A stretch of DNA of 64,000 nucleotides from Streptomyces humi (GCF_001005085.2 NZ_LBMU02000055.1:45551-109550); one strand, 5' to 3'. Positions 47,646 to 57,170 are shown, numbered from the stretch's first letter. Program-made: numbers and translations. Notes: a model not told the origin generated them from the letters alone.

Positions 47646-49400
47646 GTGCGCTATCGCGACAAGGACCTGCCCGTCGGTGAACGCGTCGAGGACCTTCTCG
47701 GCCGGATGACGCTGGAGGAGAAGGCAGGCCTGCTCTTCCACACCATCGTCACGCCGGGCACTGACGGCTCACTGGTCGAGGACCCCGCCGCGGCCCCGGC
47801 GGCTCCCGCGCGGACGATGATCGACGGCCTCGCCATGAACCACTTCAACGTCCTCGGCTCGGCCGGCCCGCGTCAGATGGCCCAGTGGCACAACCGTCTT
47901 CAGGAAGCCGCCGAGAACACCCGCCTCGGTATCCCGGTGAGCCTCTCGACCGACCCGCGTCACGCCTTCACCGACAACCCGGGTACCGCGATGCTGGCCG
48001 GCGCGTTCTCCCGGTGGCCGGAGTCGCTGGGCCTGGCCGCCGTCGGCGATCCCGCGCTGGTGCGGCAGTACGCCGACACCGTCCGCCGCGAGTACCTGGC
48101 CGTCGGACTGCGGGTCGCCCTGCACCCGCAGCTCGACCTCGCCACCGAGCCCCGCTGGTCGCGCATCTCCGGCACGTTCGGTGAGGACGCCGGCCTGACC
48201 TCCCGGCTCGTCGCCGCCTACATCGAGGGGCTGCGGGGCCCCGGTGACGGACTCGGCCCCGACAGCGTCGCCGCGATGGTCAAGCACTTCCCCGGCGGCG
48301 GACCCCAGAAGGACGGGGAGGACCCGCACTTTCCCTACGGCAGGGAGCAGGTCTACCCGGGCGGCCACTTCGACTACCACATGCGGCCGTTCCGGGCGGC
48401 GATCGCCGCCGGCGCCACCCAGATGATGCCCTACTACGGCATGCCGGTGGGCACCGAGCACGAGGAGGTCGGCTTCGGCTTCAACCGCGGCATCATCACC
48501 GGCCTCCTGCGCGAGAAGCTCGGCTTCGACGGCATCGTGTGCGCCGACTGGGCCGTCCTCAACGACCATCCCGTCATGGGAGAACCGCATGTCGCCCGGG
48601 CCTGGGGCGTCGAACACCTCACTCCCGCGGAACGCCTCAGCAAGGCCCTGCACGCCGGTGTCGACCAGTTCGGCGGCGAGCACTGCCCCGAACTCGTCCT
48701 CGAACTCGTCGGATCCGGGCAGCTGGCGGAGTCCCGCGTCGACGCCTCGGCCAGACGGCTCCTCGCCGAGAAGTTCCGCCTCGGCCTCTTCGACGAACGC
48801 CGGTACGTCGATCCAGACGCCGCCGAGGAGATCGTCGGCCGCGTCGACTTCCGCGCCGCGGGTGCCTCCGCCCAGCGCCGCTCGCTGACCCTGCTCAAGA
48901 CAGGACCGCTTCCGCTGTCCGGCCGCCCCCGGCTCTACCTCGAAGGCGTGGACGCGGCGGCCGCCGCCCCGTACGCGCAGCTCGTGACCGATCCGGCCGA
49001 CGCCGACCTCGCCGTCCTGCGCCTGGGCACGCCGTTCGAGCCCCGGCCGGGCCGCTTCGAGGCCTTCTTCCACGCCGGCCGCCTGGACTTCCCCGAGCAC
49101 CGCCTCAAGGAGATCCTCGGCCTGCTCGACACCGTCCCCACCATCGTCGCAATCCATCTCGAACGCCCGGCCGTCATCCCGGAGATCGCTGATCGCAGCG
49201 CCGCACTGCTCGCCGTCTACGGCGCCGACGACACGGCACTCCTCGACGTGGTCTTCGGCCGCTCGCGACCGGAGGGCCGGCTCCCGTTCCAGCTTCCCCG
49301 CTCCATGCGCGAAGTCGAGGCGGGCCACCCGGACACCCCCCAGGAAAGCACCGACCCCCTGTTCCCCTTCGGACACGGACTGCGCTACCCGAACCCCTGA
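47646..49400 (+). CDS. GH3-family glycosidase (second copy, short form)
   Basis: 584 residues with the GH3 barrel and alpha/beta domains but without the fibronectin-like end of the 38572 enzyme. RYRDKDLPVGERVEDLLGRM opens it, MVKHFPGGGPQKDGEDPHFP is the substrate loop, and GFDGIVCADWAVLNDHPVMG holds the nucleophile Asp. GTG 47646 with AAGGAG 8 bases upstream is chosen over ATG 47628. It is only distantly related to the first GH3. No signal peptide. Substrate may be a glycosylated secondary metabolite or plant glucoside, given the SnoaL-like neighbour. Confidence 0.9.
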   Translation: MRYRDKDLPVGERVEDLLGRMTLEEKAGLLFHTIVTPGTDGSLVEDPAAAPAAPARTMIDGLAMNHFNVLGSAGPRQMAQWHNRLQEAAENTRLGIPVSLSTDPRHAFTDNPGTAMLAGAFSRWPESLGLAAVGDPALVRQYADTVRREYLAVGLRVALHPQLDLATEPRWSRISGTFGEDAGLTSRLVAAYIEGLRGPGDGLGPDSVAAMVKHFPGGGPQKDGEDPHFPYGREQVYPGGHFDYHMRPFRAAIAAGATQMMPYYGMPVGTEHEEVGFGFNRGIITGLLREKLGFDGIVCADWAVLNDHPVMGEPHVARAWGVEHLTPAERLSKALHAGVDQFGGEHCPELVLELVGSGQLAESRVDASARRLLAEKFRLGLFDERRYVDPDAAEEIVGRVDFRAAGASAQRRSLTLLKTGPLPLSGRPRLYLEGVDAAAAAPYAQLVTDPADADLAVLRLGTPFEPRPGRFEAFFHAGRLDFPEHRLKEILGLLDTVPTIVAIHLERPAVIPEIADRSAALLAVYGADDTALLDVVFGRSRPEGRLPFQLPRSMREVEAGHPDTPQESTDPLFPFGHGLRYPNP

Positions 49401-49455
49401 ACACTCCGAAACCCCTGAACACTCCGACCCACCGGCTCCGACCCACCGGCTCCGG
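49392..49455. repeat. Short tandem duplications after GH3
   Basis: ACCCCTGAACACTCCGA occurs twice, then CCCACCGGCTCCG twice, in direct succession across the GH3 stop codon. They look like slippage products and are untranslated apart from the first unit. Confidence 0.7.
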
Positions 49456-49535
49456 CCGCGCGGTCACCGGCCGCGCGCCACAGAAGCATCACAGAACAAA
49501 CCGAACACCACAGAACACCACAGAGAGAAGAAGTC

Positions 49536-49997
49536 ATGCCGCCGACCAAACCTCCGACAGCCCCGGCCGACCAGCTCCAGTGGCTGGTCGACCGGGCCGC
49601 GATCAGCGACCTCCTGGTCGACTTCGCCCGGGCCCTGGACGACAAGGACTGGCAGGGATACGCCGCCGACTACACCGAGGACGGTGTCCTCGCCATCGGC
49701 CCCGGCATCACCCACACCGGCCGGGACGGCATGGCCGAGTTCGTCGCGGCGAGCCTCGGCCGCTACGCGGGCACCCACCACCTGAGCACCAACCACGCCA
49801 TCACGGTCGACGGGGACAGCGCCACGACCCGCTCCTACCTCGTCGCCGCCCACGTCCTGGACGCCGACGACCCCTACCGCCACGCCGACGGCGCCGGCTG
49901 GTACCGCTGCGAACTGCGCCGCACCGCCGACGGCTGGCGGTTCACCCACGTCACCCTGGAGATCCGCTACCTCTCGGGCGAACCCCTCATCCACTGA
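49536..49997 (+). CDS. SnoaL-like (NTF2 fold) protein
   Basis: 153 residues: LVDRAAISDLLVDFARALDD, WQGYAADYTEDGVLAIGPGI, TNHAITVDGDSATTRSYLVA and GWYRCELRRTADGWRFTHVT, the order of a SnoaL_4-type small-molecule-binding cone. Such proteins are cyclases, dehydratases or isomerases, often acting on aromatic or steroid-like molecules. AGAGAGAAG lies before the ATG. It follows the MFS-GH3 pair in the same direction, 135 bases on, so it may complete that operon. Confidence 0.88.
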   Translation: MPPTKPPTAPADQLQWLVDRAAISDLLVDFARALDDKDWQGYAADYTEDGVLAIGPGITHTGRDGMAEFVAASLGRYAGTHHLSTNHAITVDGDSATTRSYLVAAHVLDADDPYRHADGAGWYRCELRRTADGWRFTHVTLEIRYLSGEPLIH

Positions 49998-50044
49998 CCG
50001 GCCGTCCGCCGGCGCGCCGCAGGTACGTCTCGCCGGGGTGGTGT

Positions 50045-50809
50045 TCACCCACGGGCCAGGCGCCGCAGCACGGCTCCTCGGACGGCGGCGGGCAGTACGC
50101 GCAGGGTGCGGGTCAGCGCTGCCGTCGTCGCGGGGAACGCTGCGTCGGCTCGTTCGGCTTCGATCGCGCGCAGCGCCGCCGTCACCGCGGTCGCGACGTC
50201 GATCTCGAACGGTTTCGGCAGCCCGTCGTCGGCGATCCGCTCGGTGGCCACGAAACCCGGGTAGAGCGAGGTGACGCGGATGCCGTCGGGGGCCAGTTCG
50301 GCACGGGTGGCGTCCAGCAGCAGTTTCGCGGCGGCCTTCGCCGCGCCGTAGGGGCCCTGGCGCGGCACGCCCAGAACTCCGGCCAGGGAGTTGGTGTGCA
50401 CGATGTGCCCGCCGCCCCTCCGGCGCAGTTGCTCGATCGTCGGCACCAGGACGTTGACGAGTACGTCGTAGTTGAGGCGGGTCATCGCCGCCACGTCGGC
50501 CACGGAGACCGACCGCATCGGAAGGTCGGGCCCCTGTCCCGCGTTGGCCCATACGACGTCCAGGCCGCGCAGTGCTTGTGCGGCCTCGCCGACGACCGCG
50601 GCTGCGGCCCGCGGGTCGCTGACGTCGGCCGCCCAGGTGTGGCAGGTGCTGCCACCGGCCCGGACGCGGTCGGCCACCGCTTCGAGCCGGTGGGCCCGCC
50701 GTGCGACGAGGCCGATCCGGTTGTCGCGGTGGCCCAGCCGGACGGCTGCTTCCGCGGCGATGCCGGAGGAGGCACCGACCAGGAGGATCGCCTTGCCTGT
50801 CAGCTTCAT
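50045..50809 (-). CDS. Short-chain dehydrogenase/reductase
   Basis: A 254-residue classical SDR. AILLVGASSGIAAEAAVRLG (nucleotide motif), VWANAGQ for NNAG, the catalytic Ser in HTNSLAGVLGVPRQG, and YGAAKAAAK with Tyr and Lys. ATG 50809 with GAGG upstream; the frame to 50998 is not family-like. Convergent with the SnoaL-like gene. Substrate unknown. Confidence 0.92.
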   Translation of the reverse strand: MKLTGKAILLVGASSGIAAEAAVRLGHRDNRIGLVARRAHRLEAVADRVRAGGSTCHTWAADVSDPRAAAAVVGEAAQALRGLDVVWANAGQGPDLPMRSVSVADVAAMTRLNYDVLVNVLVPTIEQLRRRGGGHIVHTNSLAGVLGVPRQGPYGAAKAAAKLLLDATRAELAPDGIRVTSLYPGFVATERIADDGLPKPFEIDVATAVTAALRAIEAERADAAFPATTAALTRTLRVLPAAVRGAVLRRLARG

Positions 50810-51134
50810 CGGGACCTCATCCGTCGGTTCGTCGAGACCTCGTCCGTCGGTCGCGTCCATAGCGGCGGGCAGGGCCGCGACGCTCCGGGCGAGCACCCGG
50901 CCGCCGCGGCCGGACGCTCCAGCCGAGCACCCGGCCGCGGCGCGTCCGGTGGCGGTCGCGACGGTGAAGGCGTGGATGTGACCCTCCACATCCTGCACGG
51001 TGACCGATACTCCGTCTCGACCGGCTGGCCGGCTGGCTGGCCGACCGACCGGGACGGAGCGGGCGAGGGCCCTCGCCGAAGGGCCGCCGCTCGGCGGTGC
51101 CCGCCGCGTCAGGGGAGACGGGCACCGGTCCGCG
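50810..51134. other. Intergenic stretch rich in short repeats
   Basis: Between the SDR start and the MHS transporter stop. Contains imperfect direct repeats (GACCTCATCCGTCGGTTCGT against GACCTCGTCCGTCGGTCGCG; CCGGCCGCCGCGGCCGGACG against CCGGCCGCGGCGCGTCCGG). No gene is supported. Confidence 0.5.
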
Positions 51135-52517
51135 TCACTTTGTCGACGTCGGTTCCAGCGTGTCCGTCGCCGCGGGAGTACCCAGCCGGTTCCACACGGC
51201 GCGGACGAGTCTGTTGTCCCGGCCGCCCCGCAGCAGCGTCAGGCTGACCAGGGTGCATACGGCGGCCACGACGATCGGGTAGGCCACACCGGCGAGTTGG
51301 TTGCCGGTCAGGGCGGTGAGGGAGAGCGCGACAAGGGGCATGAACCCGCCGAAGACCCCGGCGCCCAGGTGGTACGACACCGACAGACCGGTGTAGCGGA
51401 TCCGGGGCGGGAAGAGTTCGGTGAGGTAGGCGGCGGTCGGCGCGTACACCATGGCGCTGAACACGATCTGCAACGTCACGGCCACGATCACCTGCGCCCA
51501 GGACTGGTCGGCGGCGGCCTGGCGTATCCATGCGAAGAGGGGCAGGAAGCCCACGGCCGACAGGGCCAGTCCCGGGACGATGACCCGCAGCCTGCCGTAC
51601 CGGTCGGACAGCCGGCCGAACAGGACGTAGGACGGGGTGCCCAGCACCAGTGCGACGGCCATGCAGACGTTGCTGGTGAGGAAGTCCACCTTGAGCACGC
51701 TCTGAAGGAAGTACAGGGCGTAGAACTGGCTCGTGTACCAGACGGCTCCCAGCCCCGCCGTCAGGCCGAACACGGTCAGCAGGACGAGAGCCAGGGACCG
51801 GGGATCGCCGAGCGTCTCCCGGACGGGTGCCTGCGAGAGGGTGCCCTGTGCCTGCATGCGGACGAACACGGGTGACTCATGGAGCTTCATCCGCATCCGC
51901 AGGGACAACACGACGAGGACGGCGGAGAGCAGGAAGGGCAGCCGCCAGCCCCATGCGGTGAACGTGTCCTCGCCGAGCAGGAGCCGGCAGGCGACGACGA
52001 CGCCGATGGACAGCAGCAGCCCGAGACTGGCTGTGGTCTGGAGGAAGCTGGTGTACGTGCCCTTGCGGTCGGCGGGGGAGTGCTCGGCGACGTAGGTGGC
52101 GGCGCCCCCGTACTCGCCGCCCACCGCGAAGCCCTGCACGAGTCGCAGCAGCACCAGCAGCACGGGTGCTGCCGCTCCTATGGTGGCGTACTTGGGGAGG
52201 CAGCCGATCAGTGTGGTCGCCGCGCCCATGACGACGAGCGTGGCGAGGAAGGTCTTCTTGCGGCCGACGCGGTCGCCGAGCCGGCCGAAGAACACCGCTC
52301 CGAGCGGACGGACGACGAAGCCGGTGCCGAAGGCCGCCACGCTCACCAGCAGCCCCAGGCCGGACTCGCCGGAGGGGAAGAAGAAACCGGAGAAGACGAC
52401 GGCGAGGGAGCCGTAGACGAAGAAGTCGTACCACTCGATGAGCGTGCCGGTGCTGGACGCGGTGATGATGCGCCGCAGATCTCGCGGCGATGTCTGCGGG
52501 GGCCGGGGACTGGACAT
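51135..52517 (-). CDS. MFS transporter, metabolite:H+ symporter (MHS) type
   Basis: A 460-residue 12-span carrier. STGTLIEWYDFFVYGSLAVV and FGRLGDRVGRKKTFLATLVV are markers of the MHS group (shikimate, alpha-ketoglutarate, proline/betaine relatives). RLVQGFAVGGEYGGAATYVA is equally characteristic. ATG 52517 follows GGGAGGGA. It probably takes up an organic acid. Upstream sits the nitronate monooxygenase, read in the same direction. Confidence 0.92.
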   Translation of the reverse strand: MSSPRPPQTSPRDLRRIITASSTGTLIEWYDFFVYGSLAVVFSGFFFPSGESGLGLLVSVAAFGTGFVVRPLGAVFFGRLGDRVGRKKTFLATLVVMGAATTLIGCLPKYATIGAAAPVLLVLLRLVQGFAVGGEYGGAATYVAEHSPADRKGTYTSFLQTTASLGLLLSIGVVVACRLLLGEDTFTAWGWRLPFLLSAVLVVLSLRMRMKLHESPVFVRMQAQGTLSQAPVRETLGDPRSLALVLLTVFGLTAGLGAVWYTSQFYALYFLQSVLKVDFLTSNVCMAVALVLGTPSYVLFGRLSDRYGRLRVIVPGLALSAVGFLPLFAWIRQAAADQSWAQVIVAVTLQIVFSAMVYAPTAAYLTELFPPRIRYTGLSVSYHLGAGVFGGFMPLVALSLTALTGNQLAGVAYPIVVAAVCTLVSLTLLRGGRDNRLVRAVWNRLGTPAATDTLEPTSTK

Positions 52518-52609
52518 GGCGATCCCTCCCGACGCCGGTGCGGCGGCGTCGCGTGAGTGCGGGGACGAGCGGGGCTGAACACTGGTGGAGCCCTGTGTGA
52601 TGCGCCGGG

Positions 52610-52683
52610 GGCGGCGTCGCTCAGCCGCGGCGTCGGGGGCGGCGTGACTCAGCCGCGGCGTCGGGGTGGCGTGACTCAGCCGC
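52610..52683. repeat. 28-bp tandem repeat at the nitronate monooxygenase stop
   Basis: Two nearly identical 28-bp units (52610-52637, 52638-52665) and a partial third, sharing CTCAGCCGCGGCGTCGGG. The third unit contains the stop codon of the monooxygenase gene, so the repeats arose by duplication of its 3' end. Confidence 0.75.
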
Positions 52684-53662
52684 TGAGCGCCGCCTTCCGC
52701 GGTGCCCCCCGGCCCAGCCGGACCGCGGCGTCCCGAGCCATACGGCGCACGACGTCCCCGGCGGGCACGATGTCCCGGACCAGACCGACGCCCTCGCCCA
52801 CGATCAGGTGCGCGACGTCGAAGTCCTCCGCGGAGACGGCGGCACCGAACTCCGCGGCGGCCTGGGGGAGATGTGCGTCGAGCTCCGGTTCCCGGCCGTG
52901 CCAGCGGTCGGTGAACCGGTTGCGCAGCAGCCGCCCGTTGTACTCGGCGGGCCAGTCGTACCGGCGCACGATGTCGTAGACGCTGGTTCGGACGGTGGCG
53001 TCGCCGTCGGCCGCCACCGCGTGGGCCTGGGCGCGGGCAGAGGCCCCAGCCTCCTGGGTCGCCCAGAACCGGGTGCCGACCAGGACGCCGTCCGCACCGA
53101 GGGCGAGTGCGGCGGCGAGTCCGCGGCCGTCCGTCACCCCGCCCGCGCCGAGGAGCAGTGTGTCCGGGGAGCGGTCGGCGACCAGGTCCGCGACGTCGGG
53201 TACGAGGGTGAACGTCGACCGCGTTCCGACGCCGTGCCCGCCGGCCTCGCCGCCCTGCGCGACGACGACGTCCGCTCCGGCGTCCAGGGCCCGGCGAGCC
53301 TGCTCGAGCGTGTGGACCTGGCAGAGCAGCGGGACGCCAGCGCTGCGGACGGGATCGGCGAACGGTGCCGGGTCACCGAAGGAGAGCATGACCGCGGCGG
53401 GCCCGTGTTCCAGGGCGAGGTCGAGCAGTCCGGGGCGACGGGCCAGACTCCAGGTGATGAAGCCGCATCCCACGCGGGTGCCGGCCGCCGCGGCGAACTC
53501 CCGCTTCAGCCACTCCGCGTCCCCGTAGCCTCCGCCGATGAGGCCGAGACCGCCGGCGGCGGTGACCGCCGTGGCGAGCCGCGCACCGGAGACGAGGTCC
53601 ATGGGGGCGAGCACGATGGGGTGCTCGATTCCGAAAGCGCGGGTGAGGCGTGTTGTCAGCAC
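52676..53662 (-). CDS. Nitronate monooxygenase
   Basis: A 328-residue FMN-dependent class enzyme. PIVLAPMDLVSGARLATAVT, GGLGLIGGGYGDAEWLKREF, VVAQGGEAGGHGVGTRST (the catalytic His region) and LLGAGGVTDGRGLAAALALG are the standard landmarks. It oxidises alkyl nitronates such as propionate-3-nitronate, or related substrates. GTG 53662 with AAGGGGA upstream. A second, deleted copy lies at 57171. It is separated by 152 bases from the LysR gene, all read leftward. Confidence 0.92.
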   Translation of the reverse strand: MLTTRLTRAFGIEHPIVLAPMDLVSGARLATAVTAAGGLGLIGGGYGDAEWLKREFAAAAGTRVGCGFITWSLARRPGLLDLALEHGPAAVMLSFGDPAPFADPVRSAGVPLLCQVHTLEQARRALDAGADVVVAQGGEAGGHGVGTRSTFTLVPDVADLVADRSPDTLLLGAGGVTDGRGLAAALALGADGVLVGTRFWATQEAGASARAQAHAVAADGDATVRTSVYDIVRRYDWPAEYNGRLLRNRFTDRWHGREPELDAHLPQAAAEFGAAVSAEDFDVAHLIVGEGVGLVRDIVPAGDVVRRMARDAAVRLGRGAPRKAALSG

Positions 53663-53814
53663 GGCGAAGTCCCCTTCGTCCAGGCAACCGCCCGACCGTC
53701 TGCGCGGCGGGCGGTGCGGCGTCAGGAGGCCAGTAGGTTCGCCGGGATTTCAGATCCAACGATTGGTTGCGATGGGAGTCATCGCCTGCTGAGAACCCCC
53801 GGGGCCGAGCCCGG

Positions 53815-54738
53815 TCAGGCCGGTGAAGCGACCGGTCGAGGCGAGGCGTCGGCGACCCCCCGCGGGCCGGGCGGTGCCTGCCCGGCGGCGCGCGCGTGCC
53901 CCAGGAAACGGGTCAGGGCGGGCGACGGCGGTGTGTCGACACGCCGGGCGAAGACGGTCACCGCGTGTGCCTCGTCGTCCGGCAGCTCGTGCACCCGCAC
54001 CTGGTCCCGCGAGGCGTGCCGCTCGACGACTGCGGCCGGCAGCAGGCTGATGCCCATGCCGGCCGCGACACAGCCGAGGATGCCGTCCAGCGACCCGAAG
54101 GCCATGCATCGGACGCCGACGGCCCCCCGAGCCCGCAGGACACTCTCCAGCCGTCTGCGATAGGAGCATCCGGTGCGGAAGACGAGGGCCCTGGGATCGT
54201 GCAGCACGGCGTCCAGACCGGCGACCCGGCGGGCCGTGACGAGCACGAGCCGCTCCTCGAACACCGGCGTCTCCACCAGGTCGGGCCGGAGCACCGGGCC
54301 GCTCACCAGCGCGCCGTCGAGCCGGTGTTCCAGCACGTCCCTGACCAGTTGGCCGGTCGGGCCCGTGACCAGGGTGAAGTCGACGCGAGGACAGTCCTCC
54401 GCGAACGCCGCCAGCACCGCGGGAAGGCGCAGGCCGGCCGTGGTCTCCAGGGAACCGATCCGCAGCGGACCGCACGGATCGGTCTCGTCACCGACGACGT
54501 GCCGCGCCTCGTCGACGAGCCGGCTGATGCGTTCGGCGTACGGCACCAGCTGCCCGCCCGCGGTCGTCAGCGCCACACCACGGGCGTGCCGGCGGAACAA
54601 CGGCGCGCCGAGCTCCTTCTCCAGCGCGTGGATCCGGGCGCTGACGTTCGACTGCACGGTGTGCAGTTCCTGGGCGGCCTTGGTGATGCCCTGGGTACGC
54701 GCGACGGCCAGGAAGATCCGCAGGTCGGACAGTTCCAC
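53815..54738 (-). CDS. LysR-family regulator (1)
   Basis: 307 residues with the HTH at the start (ELSDLRIFLAVARTQGITKA, LHTVQSNVSARIHALEKEL) and a periplasmic-binding-like effector domain containing FRTGCSYRRRLESVLRARGA. GTG 54738 is chosen because GGAGG is 7 bases before it. The effector part resembles that of PrtR/transport or antibiotic-stress LysR proteins; target unknown. Read in line with the monooxygenase downstream and the tautomerase upstream. Confidence 0.93.
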   Translation of the reverse strand: MELSDLRIFLAVARTQGITKAAQELHTVQSNVSARIHALEKELGAPLFRRHARGVALTTAGGQLVPYAERISRLVDEARHVVGDETDPCGPLRIGSLETTAGLRLPAVLAAFAEDCPRVDFTLVTGPTGQLVRDVLEHRLDGALVSGPVLRPDLVETPVFEERLVLVTARRVAGLDAVLHDPRALVFRTGCSYRRRLESVLRARGAVGVRCMAFGSLDGILGCVAAGMGISLLPAAVVERHASRDQVRVHELPDDEAHAVTVFARRVDTPPSPALTRFLGHARAAGQAPPGPRGVADASPRPVASPA

Positions 54739-54801
54739 GACAGCCTCCACTCGGGACCGGGGACGGGAGCGTACCCGCGGACGGTCGCGCAGCGGCCTTC
54801 G

Positions 54802-55206
54802 TCAGTGGCCGGGGACGGCCAGGTCGCCCTCGACGTACTGGGCGCGACCGAAGCCGAACGACCAGTCCTGGGGGTTGTTCTCCATGATGCTGACGAAGAT
54901 GTCCGCACCGGCGACGCCGAGAGCTTCCAGGTGCTTGGCGATGGTCCGGAAGAGCTGTTGCTTGACCTCGGTGGTGCGCCCGGTCGGGGTGAAGATCTGG
55001 ATCATCACCAGCTGGTCGCTGCGCTCGATGCCGAGGCCGGCGTCGAGGGCGATGACGTGGTCCGCGTCGTGTTCGGTGATGACCTGGAACCTGTCCCGGA
55101 CGGGGATTTCCAGGACGTCCACGATTCCCTGGTGTGCCGCGTCGGCGATGGCCCTGATGTCTTCGGGCCGGCGGCCGCGGATGAGATCGATGCGTACGAA
55201 GGGCAT
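54802..55206 (-). CDS. Tautomerase-superfamily protein
   Basis: 134 residues. The start MPFVRIDLIRGRRPEDIRAI places the catalytic proline directly after Met, as in 4-oxalocrotonate tautomerase relatives, and VSIMENNPQDWSFGFGRAQY is the marker of the longer group. ATG 55206 is fixed by the need for Pro at position 2. It could tautomerise keto acids or dehalogenate small acids; linked to the MBL hydrolase 38 bases upstream. Confidence 0.93.
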   Translation of the reverse strand: MPFVRIDLIRGRRPEDIRAIADAAHQGIVDVLEIPVRDRFQVITEHDADHVIALDAGLGIERSDQLVMIQIFTPTGRTTEVKQQLFRTIAKHLEALGVAGADIFVSIMENNPQDWSFGFGRAQYVEGDLAVPGH

Positions 55207-55244
55207 GGCTTTCGTTCCCTGCCTCTCTGTCTGTTGCGAGGGGG

Positions 55245-56048
55245 TCAGGGGGCCAGCGGCATCCACGTGCCGTGGGGCGTGACCCGCAGGTGGGAGGAGA
55301 GGCCGGCCTCGTGGAAGGCCAGTTCGATCTCCGGCAGTCCTTCGGAGAAGTGGGCCCAGCCGTCGTAGTGGGCCGGGATCACCGTAGCCACGCCGAGCAC
55401 CGCTGCCGCGGCGGCGGTGCCGTGACCGTCCAGGGACAGCGGGCGGCCGTCGAACTTCGTCGGTACGCGGGCGGCTCCGGCGTGCAGCACGGCCACGTCG
55501 ATGTCCGGGACCCGGCGGGAGATCTCCGCGACCGTCCGGAGAGAGGCGTTGTCGCCGCTCACGTACACGGTGGGAAGGCCCTGGCCGTGCAGTACGAACC
55601 CGATGACCTCGCAGTTCACGTAGCCGTCGGCGTCGCGTTCGCCGTCCTCGGGGCCGTGGACGGCCGGTACCGCCAGCACGGTCAGGTCACCGCCGCCGTC
55701 CGGACGGGGCAGGGTGTGGCTGGTCCACGGAGACAGGCCGACGGCAGGCGCACCGAGCCGCTGGGCGGACGCCGGCCCGGTCAGCACCACGGGGGCGGCC
55801 TGCGCGAACGCGCGACCCCGGTCGTCGAGGTTGTCCGGGTGTGCCTCGTGGCTGACCAGGACCAGGTCGACCGGCCCCAGCGCGTCCTCGTCGACGGCGG
55901 GCCCGGCGGTCTTGGTGAGATATCCGTGGGGTCCCGCCGCGTCGAAGGTCGGATCGCTGACGACACGCAGCCCCCCGAGGTCGATGACGGCCGTCGGCCC
56001 GCCCAGAACGGTGACCGCGCCTTCCTGGCGGGGGAGTACGGGGCTCAT
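55245..56048 (-). CDS. MBL-fold metallo-hydrolase (UlaG-like)
   Basis: 267 residues. The metal motif is SHEAHPDNLDDRG, the variant HxxHxDNLD known for a common actinobacterial group, not HxHxDH. VYVSGDNASL and VIPAHYDGWAHF supply further ligands. GAGGGATCCG precedes the ATG. Probably a lactonase-like or phosphodiesterase-like hydrolase of small molecules. First gene of the leftward tautomerase transcript. Confidence 0.9.
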   Translation of the reverse strand: MSPVLPRQEGAVTVLGGPTAVIDLGGLRVVSDPTFDAAGPHGYLTKTAGPAVDEDALGPVDLVLVSHEAHPDNLDDRGRAFAQAAPVVLTGPASAQRLGAPAVGLSPWTSHTLPRPDGGGDLTVLAVPAVHGPEDGERDADGYVNCEVIGFVLHGQGLPTVYVSGDNASLRTVAEISRRVPDIDVAVLHAGAARVPTKFDGRPLSLDGHGTAAAAAVLGVATVIPAHYDGWAHFSEGLPEIELAFHEAGLSSHLRVTPHGTWMPLAP

Positions 56049-56166
56049 CGGATCCCTCGCCGTGCGCTGCTGGTTTCTTCGCTCACGTGACAGACGTTAG
56101 TGATCGTCCGGACGGCTGGGAAATGCCTGGAGCGGCCCGTCCATAAGGGGCGGGCATAGACGGTGG

Positions 56167-57048
56167 TCAGGACTCGTCGCCGGGCGCCCGTGCGGGTACG
56201 GCCGCCTCGACGGCGGCGTCCAGGAACCGGCGGACGAGCGTCCGTTGCGCGCCGGGCAGGTGGACGAGACGGACCGGGCTGGGCGGGGCGTCGGTGAGCG
56301 GCACGTAACGGACGGCGGGGTGCTGCGTCCGCCGCCTGGCGACCTCCGGGACGATGCCGATGCCCCGGTTGGCGGCGACCGACTCCAGCCACTCGTCGTA
56401 GTTCGACGTCTCGATGATCCGGTCCGGGCGCTGGTCCGCTGGCCAGGACCACGGGCCGGTCGTGCCACTGACCGTGTTGACGACCAGGGTCCAGTGCCGG
56501 ACGTCCGTCCAGTCGAGATGGTCGAAGCGGGTCAGATCCGAGTGCTCGGAGCAGACAGCGACGCGCGGCTCGTCGAACAGGTGCACCGTCCGCGCTCCCG
56601 GGGGTGTGTCGAAGGCGCCGCGGACCACCGCGATGTCGAGTGCGCGCCGGCTCAGTGCCTGGAGGGGATCGTCGGTCCGCACCAGGGCGACGGTCGCTCC
56701 CGTGCTCTCCTCGAACCGGCCGACGGCCCGCTGGGCCCAGGGATCGGGCAGCAGCCAGCTGAAGCCGAGCCGGAGGGTGACGCGGCGGCCGGCGGCGGCG
56801 AGCGCCTGGTCCAGGGCCGCCAGGACCTGTTCCGTGTGGCGGAGGAACTCAGCTCCGGTGTCGGTGAGTTCGACGTGCCGTGACGACCGGTCGAGCAGCC
56901 GGACGTGCAGGACGCCTTCCAGTTGCGCGATCGTACGGCTCAACGCGGGCTGGGTGATCAGCAGTTCCTCGGCGGCCCGGGAGAACGAGCGGTGGCGGGC
57001 CACGGAGGCGAAGGCCCGCAGGTGCCGGAGCTCGACGTCCGTGCTCAT
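56167..57048 (-). CDS. LysR-family regulator (2)
   Basis: 293 residues with the HTH ELRHLRAFASVARHRSFSRA, LLITQPALSRTIAQLEGVLH, and an effector domain typical of the family. ATG 57048 aligns with the usual start; GGGACGCG lies before it. It is divergent from the broken nitronate monooxygenase, with a 13-bp palindrome in the gap, and the intact MBL-tautomerase pair lies downstream. Confidence 0.93.
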   Translation of the reverse strand: MSTDVELRHLRAFASVARHRSFSRAAEELLITQPALSRTIAQLEGVLHVRLLDRSSRHVELTDTGAEFLRHTEQVLAALDQALAAAGRRVTLRLGFSWLLPDPWAQRAVGRFEESTGATVALVRTDDPLQALSRRALDIAVVRGAFDTPPGARTVHLFDEPRVAVCSEHSDLTRFDHLDWTDVRHWTLVVNTVSGTTGPWSWPADQRPDRIIETSNYDEWLESVAANRGIGIVPEVARRRTQHPAVRYVPLTDAPPSPVRLVHLPGAQRTLVRRFLDAAVEAAVPARAPGDES

Positions 57049-57069
57049 CGCGTCCCTTTCCGGCATTCA

Positions 57070-57082
57070 TGCATGTCATGCA
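57070..57082. promoter_or_regulatory. Palindrome between LysR (2) and the broken monooxygenase
   Basis: TGCATG-T-CATGCA is a perfect palindrome 22 bases before the lysR start, in the position of a LysR autoregulatory site for a divergent promoter. Confidence 0.5.
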
Positions 57083-57170
57083 TAGCAGCAGCCTAACCGG
57101 CATTTCACACGGTCGGACGAGGCGTTCAGCGTGACGTCCGGGTACCGGCCCCCCCGCGGAAGGAGTCGTC

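Noticed and set aside
46285..49400. Second MFS-GH3 unit as part of the LacI regulon
   Set aside because: No ACTGACGCGCGTCAGT-type site was found there and it has its own divergent TetR gene.
55245..56048. MBL protein called inactive because HxHxDH is missing
   Set aside because: Its HxxHxDNLD form is normal for a common actinobacterial group of these hydrolases.
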